The notes below the pieces were generated by a model, which saw only the letters and a list, made by a program, of their open reading frames with translations, made no database searches and had not been told where the DNA came from. DNA of 64,000 nt, from assembly GCF_018812025.1 (NCBI RefSeq), contig NC_063058.1, positions 15,241,797 through 15,305,796 of the forward strand, in the 5' to 3' direction. The translations under genes and the position numbers were made by a program. Origin of the DNA: Megalobrama amblycephala. Lineage: Eukaryota; Chordata; Actinopteri; Cypriniformes; Xenocyprididae. Below, in pieces: positions 1 through 11,863 of this stretch. Every line of letters starts with the position of its first letter. Positions within the stretch are counted from its first letter, which is position 1.

Positions 1-1413
1 TGTCAAGCGGTCATTTTAGTTTTTATTAGTTTTAGTCACGTTCATACTCTTTTTAGTCTAGTCAAGTTTCAGTCGACTAAAAGTCTGAGCATTTTAGTCT
101 TATTTTAGTCAGAATTATCTATTTTCGTCTAGTTTTAGTCGACGAAAACTGATGACATTTAGTCTAATTTTAGTCAATAAAAATTGTATTTTAGTCTCTT
201 TTTAGTAATGCAATTCTATTTAACCCAGTCAATATAGTATAAGTACCTAGTAGTATAGACGAAACCAAAATTTTCTTTTAGCCAAACCCATTTCAAACAA
301 GGATATCTTATTATATTATTGCTACCTTATAGATAATACCTTATAATGCCTTGAGATGTCTCTTAACCCTTTAAGACCTGAAGGCTTTGCAAGGAGAGTC
401 AAAAGGTAGGTATCATTTGATAGAACGCTTTTTAATTTTTTTTAGAAAATATAAAGTACATTACATTTGGACATTTTCATGCTGAAAAACTGCTGATAAA
501 AGACAAAAACATGTGAGCTGCATCTGGTTCAAATTTTGTGGCATAAAGTATAGTTAAATAAAGTGTTATTCATTTTTTCGCAGCTAGATGGCGCCCACGG
601 ACGGTAAACTCAGGTTTAAAGGCACTTCTCAGCACTCGTTAGGAGTTTTGTTTTTCAAAATGGTTAGATGCATTAAAAAGCCGAGTTTCTAAGCTTTAAG
701 ATGATACCTATTGTATGTTATTCCACGTTGGAAAACGAACATGGATGGGTCCGAGATCATTGGATACACACAGCATCCCGGAAAGATGAGACACGTTTTT
801 AGCCAAGTGTGTTAAATCATTTCCTGTGTAATATCTCGTGAACAACGCAATATATTATGTTGATTTTGGATTAATTTCGTAAGAATCGTAAGAATCTGCT
901 TTCAATGATGTGCATTTTCTATGATCTGTGCATTTTTCATAAAGTTATGAGCACGTGAAATCTACATATTTCCCTACATATCGGTCCCTTTCTCTGTGTC
1001 AGTCAGACTTAACTTAAATGTTGTCATTTATGCTAAACTCACCGCAGCTGATTTTCTAAATAATGCCGCGAGTGGGGATTGAAGAAGTGACGTCACCTGC
1101 GTCTGCGCAGTGCGACCTGATGCAGCTCCTGAAGTGAGACACAGGGAACATAAATACTGCAAAATAATAATAATAACGCAACTAAACGAGACAAAATAAC
1201 GTTATAACATTTCGTCTCGTCTCGAAAATTAAGAGACATTTTAGCATAGTTTTTATTTCATTTATAATTTTTATTCGTCAACAATATTGCATTATACGTT
1301 TAATTATATTCATCGTCACATGACCAGCATTTACGTTGCGTCTCATCTCGTTTTCGTCACGTGATAAAGGTTCGTTGACGACGATATTTAGTCATAATTT
1401 TTCGTTGACGAAA
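1..1413. mobile_element. Edge of an unclassified DNA transposon rich in TTTTAGTC / GTTGACGA motifs
   Basis: The first 230 bases repeat TTTTAGTC and GTCGACGAAAA. The stretch 1260-1413 carries the complementary motifs (TTCGTTGACGA, TTTAGTCATAAT) in the other orientation, as expected of the two subterminal regions of one element. The left terminus lies outside the window, so the family and target duplication cannot be read. The middle (540-1130) has a GC-richer island but no coding pattern I recognise. Confidence 0.4.
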
Positions 1414-2126
1414 GCAACTACATTTTGAAGCCAAAAAAAAAAAAAAAAAGCATCCATCCATATTAAAGTTATCCATATGATTCCAAGGGGTTAATAAAGG
1501 ACCTTCTGGAGCAAAGCGATGTGGTTTTGTAAGAAATATATCCATATTTAAATCTTTATAAATTCAAATAACTAGTTTCTGGCGGACGACCATACAAATA
1601 ACTGCGCAAGTCAACTTGCGCCACAAGAGTAACCCTTGAAGTGACGTATGACGCAGAATGTAGGAGTATTGTAAGCTTAGACTCCTCTCGCAGTTCAAAC
1701 AAATAGGGCTTTGCAACAAAATCAAGCTCCTTTTCTCTTATATCGAAATCCTCTGACATTTCTTTTCAGAGTTCAGAGTTCACTCTTTTGCCGTGAATCA
1801 ATGCGTACAGCCATCTGTTTGAAACTAGTTATGTAAGTTTTAAATATGGATATTCTTCTTACAAAAACACATCGCTTCACTTCAGAAGGCCTTTATTAAC
1901 CCCCTGGAGTCATACGGATTACTTTTATTATGGATGGATGCATTTTTTTTGGCTTCAAAATGTGGGCCCCCATTCACCACCATTATAAACCTTGAAGGAG
2001 CCAGGATATTTTTAAATATATCTCCGATTGTGTTCGTCTGAAAGAAGACAGTCATATACACCTAGGATGGCTTGAGGGTGAGTAAATCATGGGATAATTT
2101 TAATTTTGGGTGAACTAACTCTTTAA
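1414..2126. mobile_element. Foldback TTAA-type non-autonomous element, left end truncated
   Basis: The stretches 1424-1560 and 1835-1975 are imperfect inverted copies of each other, sharing the poly-A/T block, ATCCATCCAT, AGGCCTTTATTAA and ATATGGATAT. The right end, TTTGGGTGAACTAACTCTTTAA, is the usual terminus of the TTAA-flanked family seen elsewhere in this window (46690, 53886, 60631). The matching left TTAA end is missing. Short open frames inside are by-products of the palindrome. Confidence 0.6.
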
Positions 2127-3332
2127 TATCGGCTGATATATATCAAATATTGACCAATACTGAACAAAAATGATAAGCAATATAAATCGTATAAATCGCG
2201 GAACCCAAATTTTCACATGATTTGTCAAATGTTGCAGTTATTTCAGTCAAAGATTGAAATCTTAAAAGTTTATTTGTTTATTTGTAATATAAGAGCTACA
2301 CCTTGCATCTGTCTAAAGAAGAGCTTAGCTGAACCAGACGAGGCTCATAAGCAGAATTCTGCAGTTGCGCATAACTGAGTTATGCAATACTCTCGGGTAG
2401 GACCAGTCAAGTTTACAGTTTTCTCTTCAGTAAGGGGAAGAAGAAGAGCGGAACAATAGGAACGCTGTGAAATCCTAGAGAAAAGAGGGAGGTGGGATAA
2501 TCTCCTCAGAACACTGAGCGGTCTGTGTGGACAAGATGTAACAATTCAAAACGCACACAAAAGGGATTTAATTGAACTTCGTAGAAATCAATAGCTTAGC
2601 TTTGGTCCATTTCATTCCATGACAGAAATCAAGACTCTAAGTGAATTTTAACTTGAGGATGCTGGGGAATGGAAAATAGAGGGAGAGGGAGAGAAAGAGT
2701 GTGTGGACAAGAAAGAAGCTGGAGACGAAAGGAAAACAGAAAAAGTGGCAGTGCTCCCAGGAAACCCCTTTAGTGGCAAATTGAAAACTTGAAAGGGAGC
2801 TGATGCACTTTAAATGAGTCTCTGTCCACGTCCCACAGCTCGAGATCATGTTTAAAAAGCCAAAGTAAAATGGCTGCCTCACTTGGCAACAGCAACTCTG
2901 GAATATGACTCTTAAAGGTCACTAACAAGGTCACTTTGGCAAAAAAAAACGTGGTATAGCACTTAGAAAGCACAGACATTCCTCATTCTGTTTTTACATT
3001 ACTAAGCAAAATCGAAAGGAGAGTCATTACGTCATTGTTCTATTTGCATACTCATTGCAACTGGTTGTCTTTTTTGCATTAATTTACATACAGACTTCTC
3101 ACATAATTAACTATCTACATAAGATGCAAACAGAAAACAAGACAAACAAGTCATGAAAGCAACAAAACGCCCCCTAATCAAATCCTAACATTTAATTTAC
3201 CTAAAACTTCAATATTTGCACCCTTGCAATCTGATATTTCCTTCAGGACATGCTAATCTAGTTCTTTATCTTCTCACACTTTTCTGCAATTAATTACGCT
3301 TCAAACCACCTAATATACTCCATCTACATCAT
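2127..3332. other. Non-repetitive flank with no gene recognised
   Basis: I see no splice-flanked coding exon or element with clear termini here. It holds a purine-rich patch near 2660-2720 and a few short open frames without family resemblance. It could be agbl1 intron or 3' flank. Confidence 0.4.
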
Positions 3333-3447
3333 CAGGGGCGTAGCACCAAATTTTGGGCCCTGGGTACAAACCATCTTGCTGGGCCCCCGTACCAAATACT
3401 ATAGTGATACCAATGGGTGGGGTATTGCATTTTTATCATAAAAACAC

Positions 3448-4342
3448 TTAAAGGTGCCAAAGAATGCTTTTTCACAAGATGTAATATAAGTCTAAGGTGT
3501 CCCCTGAATGTGTCTGTGAAGTTTCAGCTCAAAATACCCCATAGATTTTTTTTAATAAATTTTTTTAACTGCCTATTTTGGGGCATCATTAACTATACAC
3601 TGTTTTTTTCAGCGCGCCGCCCCTTTAAATCGCGTGCTCCCTGCCACACGAGCTCTCCACTATATTACAGCGCATTTACAAAGTTCACACAGCTAATATA
3701 ACCCTCAAATGGATCTTTACAAGATGTTCGTCATGCATGCTGTGTGCATACATCGAATCATGTGAGTAAAGTATTTATTTTGATGTTTACATTTGATTCT
3801 CTATGAGTTTGAGGCTATGCTTTGTGGCTAACGGCTAATGCTACACTGTTGGAGAGATTTATAAAGAATGAAGTTGTGTTTATGCATTATACAGACTGCA
3901 AGTGTTTAAAAATGAAAATAGCGACAGCTCTTGTCTCCGTGAATACAGTAAGAAACGATGGTAACTTTAACCACATTTAACAGTACATTAGCAACATGCT
4001 AATGAACATTTAGAAATACAATTTACAAATATCACTAAAAATATCATGTTATCATGTCAGTTATATCAGATGTTAATACTGCCTTTCCTTGTCTAACACT
4101 CGAACATGGGCTGGCATATATGCAAATATTGGGGGTGTACATATTAATGATCCCGACTGTTACGTAACAGTCGTATGTTGAGATCCGTGTGTTTTCCGGA
4201 AGTCTTTTAAACAAATGAGATTTACATAAGAAAGAGGAAGCAATGGGGTTTGAAACTCAATGTATGTCTTTTCCATGTACTGAACTCTTGTTATTCAACT
4301 ATGCCAAGATACATTCAATTTTTGATTCTAGGGCACCTTTAA
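3448..4342 (+). mobile_element. TTAA-flanked element, family A (Kolobok-like), nested in the hAT
   Basis: The termini are TTAAAGGTGCC and CTAGGGCACCTTTAA. The body matches copies at 11864-12830, 21619-22576 and 38930-39865 over its length, including the segment GTCCCCTGAATGTGTCTGTG and the segment GGCTAACGGCTAATGCTACA. The TTAA target site and short inverted ends fit Kolobok or another TTAA-specific superfamily. No transposase is present. Confidence 0.8.
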
Positions 4343-5024
4343 AATGCATACAAAATAAGCCACACTCTGATTAATATATTTTTGTCTGAAACTGAAATAT
4401 ATGGCTTCAAATGGTTGCTAAAATATCCTTTATTGTCACAATACCTTTTTTAAAGTGTAGGCTAAGTACAAGTTAATTGCGGATTATTTGTCTGTTTAAA
4501 ATAAATGCAGACTATAGAATCACAGGGTACACTAACCGCCAAACTAGACATTCAGTCTTTGAATTACGTTTTAAAATAAGTCATTTTCAATCATTAAGAT
4601 GTGCATTAAACTGAGAACAATCCTGTACTTAATGTAAGAGCGTGCGCGAGCTAATGTGCATAACAATGCGGTAAAATAGGCGCTAACGATCTGTGTTTTC
4701 GCGGGTGTTAGATTTTGACAATGGAGGGAAATATACAGTGTTTTCATGTAAACTTCTGACTCTGGGGAGAACTGCAGCAGAAGAGGAGACAAGCTGCGCA
4801 GCTGCCTGGAGTGGCAGTGTGTTGAGCTCCCAGCTCCGCCTCCGTCTGCTTCTCACTCCCTGTTATTTACCCAGAAATATTGTTTGCTCGCTATGTAGGG
4901 TGTGATACTATAACGTATTGGTATATTATTCAAATAGAGTACGAACATAAATGTATGTTATTCTACCTGGAGTAGAATTTATGTTAAAACAATGTCAATG
5001 CTCGATGATGCATTTGGAGCTCAC

Positions 5025-5139
5025 CTTTCTTTTCAAAAAACTGAGTGAGCAACTGCTTGCCCTCATTTGCCTTTCTCTCTTTAATCTTCTTTTCTTTTCG
5101 TTTTTGAGCCCCTGATTTTCCTTTCTTAAGGAAAGACAT
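5025..5139 (-). pseudogene. Remnant first exon of a hAT transposase
   Basis: On the minus strand an ATG opens 38 codons with no stop, reading MSFLKKGKSGAQKRKEKK and continuing through a Lys/Glu-rich stretch to LLTQFFEKK. It then meets a GTGAGC donor. A start followed by S-G-A-Q-K-R-K resembles the N terminus of fish hAT-derived transposases and ZMYM-like proteins, and the exon lies inside an element with hAT ends. No BED zinc finger or catalytic exon follows, so it is a leftover. Family resemblance is from memory. Confidence 0.45.
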
Positions 5140-5499
5140 GACTCTTCCCCTGTCTTCCTAGTTCATATCACGGCTAACTCCAGCTCCTGTCTCATTAACT
5201 GATTCACCGCAGGTCCGCAGCAGAAGCACCTGACCTGCGGGTCGTACCATTTACATTGATTCGAGAGGGGTGGTGGGGCCCTGCACAGCATGAAAATGAC
5301 TTTTGTTATACCAAACCAGTGCCTAACTACAAGTTTAGTTTTGCACAAGAACTTTTTTATTTGTACATAAATGCTATACAAATGTTAGTGTATGTAAATT
5401 CATGTATAGAAAACTGACTTCTAAGGGGCCCCCCCCCTGCCTCGGGCCCTGGGTACTCGGTACCCTTTACCCCCCCAGTCCGACGCCCCTGTACATCAT

Positions 5500-6381
5500 T
5501 ATCTACATCATTTTGTAGATAATTTCAGACTTACATTTATGCATGTTTAGTTTTCACAATTTTTTAAATAATTTAATATAATACTGTTTAATTTCCCACT
5601 GATTTACACTGACGCTCTATTGACAGCCATTTAAAAGTAGCCATGTAAAAAAAATCAAATAATAACATAAAAGCAAATAAATACAAATCTTTGCAAGCAA
5701 CATATTCAGTAAAACAATCAAAAGTGCCTTTGTGATGAATGGAAATCATAGCAGATCGCTTTCTCCTTGGTATTATAGACCTCCTTAAGTTTTTTTTATT
5801 AGACAAAAGTGAAACATAATTGGAGAACCTTCATCACTTTTTCTTTCCCTCCATAATGTTCCAAATGCTAATATGAATAAAAACGTTAATGCTATTCATT
5901 TGCTGCTGTGGGCTTGCACTGGTATTCCTTTAAGAAATGCACATCTAGCTCTTATTTTCATTCTCCTCCACCGAAGCAGAATCGTTATCATAATACAGTT
6001 ATAGACAATTATAGTTATCAAATATAAATCCCACAAGGCCAGCTGAATGTGCATATACTAACAAAAAAGTGTCTGTTAGTATGCTAATTTCAAATAATAA
6101 AATGCAGCTAAGTAATTTGTGTATAGCAAAGCAAAACAATTTATCTTTCAAATTAATATTGTATGTTTAAAAGGGAGTAGACAATAATTCCCCTATCCTT
6201 TGTTTTCAACATTTTGTTTAAGGCCATGTGTCTAATTAGACTCTGCGGTATTCAAAAATTTGAATCATCTGTATTTGTAGCAACCTTTGATTTAGAACAA
6301 CTTTTTATTGTGCACTATTTTGACAAGTTTTGGAGCCTGAGACGTGTGTCTGAGGTCAAAATATCTTCATTTAAAACTCAC
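5500..6381. other. AT-rich sequence next to the agbl1 exon, nothing recognised
   Basis: This is ordinary AT-rich sequence between the hAT element and the donor of the 6382-6545 exon, without repeats of clear structure or coding signal. Confidence 0.4.
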
Positions 6382-6545
6382 TTATTGGATTTGTGGTCGA
6401 GCAGCCTGTCATCCAGGTCCAGCAGGGCAGGCGCGTGCTGGATCAGACGGGTGTTATAATGGATGGAGTTCCTCCTGAGGGTGAGAAGACTCTGGCTGAA
6501 CTTCATTCCCATCTCCTCCAGCTCCCGCGTCCCTGTCTGCAAGCC
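6382..6545 (-). CDS. agbl1: agbl1 (CCP4) exon closing the carboxypeptidase domain
   Basis: This exon has 54 codons plus two bases. Its minus-strand acceptor is CACCTCGCAG and its donor GTGAGT. It begins GLQTGTRELEEMGMKFSQSL, matching the GLQ-GTRELEEMG block that closes the catalytic domain of CCP1 and CCP4, and it joins the upstream exon in phase 0. The second half, ending LLDLDDRLLDHKSN, is less conserved and acidic. If the donor were not used, translation would add Lys and stop at once (AAT AAG TGA), so this could also be a terminal exon through intron retention. No further exon was recognised between 1 and 6381. A 1.5-kb T-rich tandem repeat in transcript sense ends about 240 bases upstream of its acceptor. 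Confidence 0.92.
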
Positions 6546-6782
6546 CTGCGAGGTGAAAACATTTGAGATTTATGATTGACAGACTGATTGATAGGGGCTG
6601 TCAACCAGCATTTACAGACTTGTCTCTTAATTCTGGAGCCGTTTCGCAAGTGACCCTTCTGTGTTTGCTCTGTGAATGTATAAGGAATTTAAAATATGAA
6701 TGTCACTGAATTAAAGTACGAAGTAAAAATATAATAAAAATAAAAAATAAAACACAAGTCAATCAAAACAATGTTGTTAGAT

Positions 6783-8290
6783 TCAAAACACAAAACAAAA
6801 ACAGACAACAAAATCAACATTTCAAAACAAAAAACAAAAACAAAACAAAAAAAAGACAACAAAATCAACATTTCACAACATAAAAATCTAAACATAAAAC
6901 AAAAAACAAAAAAGACAACACATTCACACATCAAAACGCAAAAAACTAAACAAAACAAGCAAAAAAAGACAAAATCAACATTTCAAAACAAAAAAACAAA
7001 GACAACAAAATCAACATTTCACAACATAAAAAACTAAACATAAAACAAACAAAAAACAAAAAAGACAACACATTCACACATCAAAACGCAAAAAATAACA
7101 TAAACAAAAACAAAAAAGACAAAATCAACATTTCAAAACAAAAAACAAAACAAAAAAACAAAGACAACAAAATCAACATTTCACAACATAAAAAACTAAA
7201 CATAAAACAAACAAAAAACAAAAAAGACAACACATTCACACATCAAAATGCAAAAAATGAACATAAAAACAAAAAAGACAAAATCAACATTTCAAAACAA
7301 AAAACAAAACAAAAAAACAAAGACAACAAAATCAACATTTCACAACATAAAAAACTAAACATAAAACAAAAAACAAAAAAGACAACACATTCACACATCA
7401 AAACGCAAAAAAACTAAACAAAACAAGCAAAAAAAAAGACAAAATCAACATTTCAAACAAAAAAGTAAACAACAAAAACAAAGGCAACAAAATCAACATT
7501 TCAAAACAAAAAAGTAAACATAACAAAAACAAAGGCAACAAAATCAACATTTCAAAATGCAAAAAAATAACAAACAAAAACAAATAAGACAAAATCAACA
7601 TTTCAAAATGCAAAAAAAACAACAAACAAAAACAAAAAAGACAAAATCAACATTTCAAAACAAAAAACAAAACAAAAAAACAAAGACAACAAAATCAACA
7701 TTTCACAACATAAAAAACTAAACATAAAACAAACAAAAAACAAAAAAGACAACACATTCACACATCAAAACGCAAAAAAATAACATAAAAACAAAAAAGA
7801 CAAAATCAACATTTCAAAACAAAAACAAAACAAAAAAACAGACAACAAAATCAACATTTCACAACATAAAAACTAAACATAAAACTAACAAAAAACAAAA
7901 AAGACAACACATTCACACATCAAAATGCAAAAAATTAACATAAACAAAAACAAATAAGACAAAATCAACATTTCAAAACAAAACTAAACAAAACAAACAA
8001 AAAAAGACAACAAAATCAACATTTCAAAACAAAACTAAACAAAATAAACAAAAACGACAACAAAATCAACATTTCAAAAAAAAAAAAAAAAAAGACAACA
8101 AAATCAACATTTCAAAACAAAACTAAACAAAACAAACAAAAAAGACAACAAAATCAAGATTTCAAAACAAAACTAAACAAAACAAACAAAAAAGACAACA
8201 AAATCAACATTTCAAAACAAAACTAAACAAAACAAACAAAAAAGACAACAAAATCAACATTTCAAAACACAAAAAAAACTAAACATAAAA
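6783..8290. repeat. 1.5-kb A/C-rich minisatellite with strong strand asymmetry
   Basis: The plus strand is almost entirely A and C. The core GACAACAAAATCAACATTTCA recurs throughout, alternating with GACAACACATTCACACATC. The second motif recurs near 6914, 7063, 7225, 7381, 7748 and 7901, giving a higher-order unit of about 150-165 bases. The right part (from about 7960) switches to a simpler unit containing AAAACTAAACAAAACAAAC. Open frames on either strand are artefacts of the low-complexity composition. In agbl1 pre-mRNA the array is U-rich. Confidence 0.9.
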
Positions 8291-8849
8291 AAGATAACAA
8301 AACCATTATTATCAGCATTATTCTTTTGCAGATGCTACTTGGTTGGATATTTTTTAATCTAGTAACATTAAGTGAGACTTCAAATTAGTAATTCAAATTT
8401 CTCCTTTTGTAGAACTTTTGCTGAAATTAGCTGAAAGTAGCAGGTCCAAAAATGAATCTGCACTGACACCACAATGTTATTGCACACTTCCCGCTGTGCA
8501 CAAACTCTCCTCTCATATAATACATTGTTCCAGAAATAACCGTTAATGGAAATCCAGACACTAACAATATTTTCTGCCACTAGTAAACAAACACCACACA
8601 GGCATTGAAACGTTCACGCTTTTCTAGGCACACAAACCCCTGCAATAATCCAAAGTCCTGACCCAGTGGTTCAATGAGCTGTGGATTACTGCAGGTTAAC
8701 AAAATCAATAAATCTGCAGTGACTCCATGTTTCTTCAGCGCTCCACTCACCGGTGTAACCAAAACAAGCAAGCTTGTGGAGCTTTTATCTGCTCATATAC
8801 GTTTTATAGGACATACATATATGCATATAAGATACATATTACATATATA
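8291..8849. other. Non-repetitive intron sequence
   Basis: No element ends or splice-supported exon were found. A 63-codon minus-strand frame at 8580-8771 is noted among the rejected items. Confidence 0.35.
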
Positions 8850-9202
8850 CAGTCAATCCAAAAATTATCAGACGTTTTTGATATTTTTAGAATATTTTTA
8901 CTAGTGGGTGCAGGATAGTTACTTTATGTAAGTGAGGATAGCAAAATAAAGTAAACTGTGACATACCCAAAAATTCTTCATACAGTGGACTACCAGTAAA
9001 ATTGATAAAAATTTGGAACCAAAAATTCTTCAGACACTTTGACCCGACCATGTTTGGCTTAAGTGTTATCTGACATAATTAAGATTATTTTTTTCTGACA
9101 CAGTATACACATACTTTATTACCATTTTTTTTAAACTATAGTGAATAAACTGTATTAATGAATGAAATGTCCAAGGTGTCTGAATACATTTTGGTTTGAC
9201 TA
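8850..9202. mobile_element. TA-flanked MITE (Tc1/mariner-like)
   Basis: The left end CAGTCAATCCAAAAATTATC and the right end, read in reverse as TAGTCAAACCAAAATGTATTC, form an inverted repeat. Both are followed by CAGAC and flanked by TA dinucleotides at 8848-8849 and 9203-9204. About 350 bases long, with no coding content. Confidence 0.65.
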
Positions 9203-9226
9203 TATACATACAGACACACACACACA

Positions 9227-9279
<53 letters not shown>

Positions 9280-9290
9280 AACACACACAT
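9203..9290. repeat. Compound (CA)n/(TA)n microsatellite
   Basis: ACAC repeats run into an uninterrupted TA run and back to CA-rich sequence, directly abutting the MITE. Confidence 0.95.
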
Positions 9291-9821
9291 GTATATTTTA
9301 AAAAAATATTTTAAAAGAAATTTAATGAAGACATTATGCATCAACTATGTGCATAGAGATGAACATTCAAACAACACGAAAACAGTCATGATTAAAATAT
9401 TTTCTATATCATATTGATTCTTGTCCAAATAAAGTCTTTAACCTCATCTGTTTCAACATTCAGTTTTCTGTCAGATTACGCCTTTCATAACAACATAATG
9501 ATTACAGATTATTTTGGCGAGAAGCAGCTGCACCTGCTCGCTCAAGCATGTTATTAGCGTGTGAACGCTGCACACTTCCCCTGAGAAAGCGCGGCAGTGA
9601 ATCCCCGCGAGCCGTTCATTCACTGCGCATCGACCTGGTGAGATTGATCCCCGTTTGGCTGCAACATTAGAGATGATTCATTATGAGCGATTGCCACAAC
9701 CTTGCAGGGACACAGTGCATCACCGCCACTCAAGCCATGTCGAAACCAAGCGAGAAAAAGGTGTCACAATTTTTTAGATGAGCTACCACACTTATTTAAT
9801 CTGCATCTTTCATCCTATTTT
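9291..9821. other. Intron sequence with a GC-richer block, no gene recognised
   Basis: 9520-9750 is GC-richer than its surroundings and lacks repeat structure. There is no splice-flanked reading frame. Confidence 0.3.
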
Positions 9822-10123
9822 AGGTAATGTAGTCACACTACTTTTTGATTACTTTTAGATTACTTTTGACCTAACTCGTTTATCACATTGATTTGAATAG
9901 GATAATCTTGTACCATATTAACATAAGAATACAAAGAAAAACAATTTATTTAATTTTGTTATAAACAAATATGTCAGGGTATCCCATTATCAATAAAAAA
10001 ATAAACTGTAGTCTTAGTCTTATGAGTATTGTAAAACATAATGTAATCTAATTACAAGTATTTAATTTTTGTAATCTGATAATGTAATCCAGATTACATA
10101 TAATCAGTTACTACCCAGCACTC
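9822..10123. mobile_element. Fragment of the GTAATC/ATTAC-rich hAT-like family
   Basis: Both edges carry the alternating GATTAC/GTAATC motifs that make up the termini of the intact element at 28478-30002. The right edge ends in CAGTTACTACCCAGCACT, a decayed form of the CCCAACACTG terminus. No target duplication was found. Confidence 0.5.
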
Positions 10124-10767
10124 CTTTCTTTCTCTCTTTCTCTCGCTGTAGATAAGTGAGTCTTGGTTATGAACTCAGCATGCCAGATGAGTCAGAAGCG
10201 AGCTAGCGTCGGCGCTAATACCTTAAGAGTCTCGCCACACTCTGGGGAAGCGGCCAAATTAATAGGAAGCCGTGTAAGGAAGAGAATGATGGGTGAGCAA
10301 CACCAGGCGCACCCACCTACACATGACCTTTACTTGATCGAGAGACACAGCGTACAAAAACACACACACGTCCACGCCGCAGACACAAACTCACTCTGTC
10401 AAGACGGGACCAAACATAAACAGACGTTTACCCGCAGCCTCCCTCTAACCGGCCAAATAGACGCCGAGGTGCCGAAAGCAAGGGAGAACTGCTCAGTATG
10501 AGTGCAGCGGTGTGTTCTGGGTATCGCTCTTCAATTATTTAGAGGCAAACTGGGGGGTTACATGTGTAGAATGCATAGATACCGGGCTGTTTGCTTGGAG
10601 TCGAAAATCGATTCTCACCATGTTTGCATTGAGAAGGCCACACTGATCATTTCAACTGAAGCATAGCCCTTTTAACTTCCACTCTGATGCAATCGCTCAT
10701 GTCAAAACACTCGCGCTTACATGTTTAGGAGAAACTGAACCCATTTACATCCAACTACATTAAGAAT
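10124..10767. other. Intron sequence, no gene recognised
   Basis: It contains a TC-rich tract at 10126-10147 and a chance 112-codon frame (see rejected items). No element boundaries are visible. Confidence 0.35.
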
Positions 10768-11660
10768 TAGGGCTGGACGGTATGACCTAAAATCAAAATC
10801 TCGATTAACTGAACATTTTACCTCGATTACGATTAATGAATGATTATTTTTTGCGTTTTTTTGGCCCTCATAGTTCACTGACAAGGTTTGTATGTAAATA
10901 TGCTTGACTATTAAAGAAGGGATATTTTTTCCTGCATGTCTTTCCTAAAGAGTGCTCTGACATAACAGCTCACTTTCAGGGGTTATTTTATCTATGCTTC
11001 CTAACATTTCTTACAGATTTCTGCTCGCTGTAAATCGGAAACAGATAAACTAGCACAGTACCAGTACATTTATTTGAATGCATTAATGAGAGAGCGATTG
11101 CGTGTGTGAATTAGCCTAGTCATAGCGTCTCTCTATTAATTGAGAAGTTGTGGGTTGTAATTAGTTATTTCAAAAGTAGAAAAATATATGCTATAACTTT
11201 TGAGTTTCTAAGCTACTTTAGTGATAAATCACAGGACGAGTTTCTGTGCTCCTCTCCGTGCGCGCAATCTTCACGTGATGTATGAGTGTTCATGTGCCAC
11301 GATGCATCAGTGCAATAGCTCAATATAATGATACACATCCGATGGTCTAAAATCACTTGAATGTCCAAACTGGCAAGCCTTACAACACAGAATTGACAAA
11401 GTTTAGTGAAGACTAAAGTGAAAGTGATCTAATTTCGGGGCTCTGTGTGTGTTGACTTGGCGTTTGAGCTCGCCTCCATGTTGCTTCCATTGCGCTGACT
11501 GGACAGGGCGGAGACACGTTACCTCACATGCAGCAGTTTGTTTTTAAGGAGAAAGTATCAACAGGATTAAAAAAAGTAAATAACCAACATGGGAAATTTG
11601 CGTCGGTTAGAGGTTCTGCATTTCGGTTTCGATAACTTTTCGATTAATCATCCAGCCCTA
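10768..11660. mobile_element. Non-autonomous hAT element with perfect 8-bp target duplication
   Basis: The ends are TAGGGCTGGACGGTATGA and ATTAATCATCCAGCCCTA, flanked by TTAAGAAT at 10760-10767 and 11661-11668. The inner sides of both ends carry related TCGATTA motifs. At 893 bases with no long frame, it is a deletion derivative. Confidence 0.9.
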
Positions 11661-11863
11661 TTAAGAATTTACCTGTTTTTTGTTTTTTTGCATTATGTAG
11701 TGAAATGACCATAAATGGCTCCATAAATAACAACTATATCTGACGTTGATTTTAAAACGCTGATAAATAAAATGTTCCAAATGGAAAATGTTATGAAAGT
11801 TATGAACAGCATAGAGATATTGCACTCACAAAGAGTAATTTCTACAAGTAATTTCTGGAAAAT

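Larger units (their letters stand above)
3333..5491 (-). mobile_element. hAT-type DNA transposon, degenerate, with exact 8-bp target duplication
   Basis: The ends are CAGGGGCGTAG and CGACGCCCCTG. They are flanked by a perfect 8-bp duplication, TACATCAT, at 3325-3332 and 5492-5499, the hallmark of hAT elements. Subterminal GGGCCCTGGGTAC is shared by both ends. A separate TTAA element is inserted at 3448-4342. A short exon-like remnant of a transposase lies at 5025-5139 on the minus strand. No full transposase remains. Confidence 0.85.

Noticed and set aside
6689..7625. Several 75-89-codon frames rich in Lys/Asn/Thr or Phe/Leu
   Set aside because: Low-complexity products of the A/C-rich minisatellite, with no start context or splice signals.
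8580..8771. 63-codon minus-strand frame containing SGALKKHGVTADLL and a GTGAGT after ACACCG
   Set aside because: Composition is protein-like, but I recognise no family, no acceptor supports an exon, and it is short enough to be chance.
10163..10501. 112-codon plus-strand frame
   Set aside because: Rich in His, Gln and Thr with an ACACAC tract inside, and no domain, start context or splice evidence.
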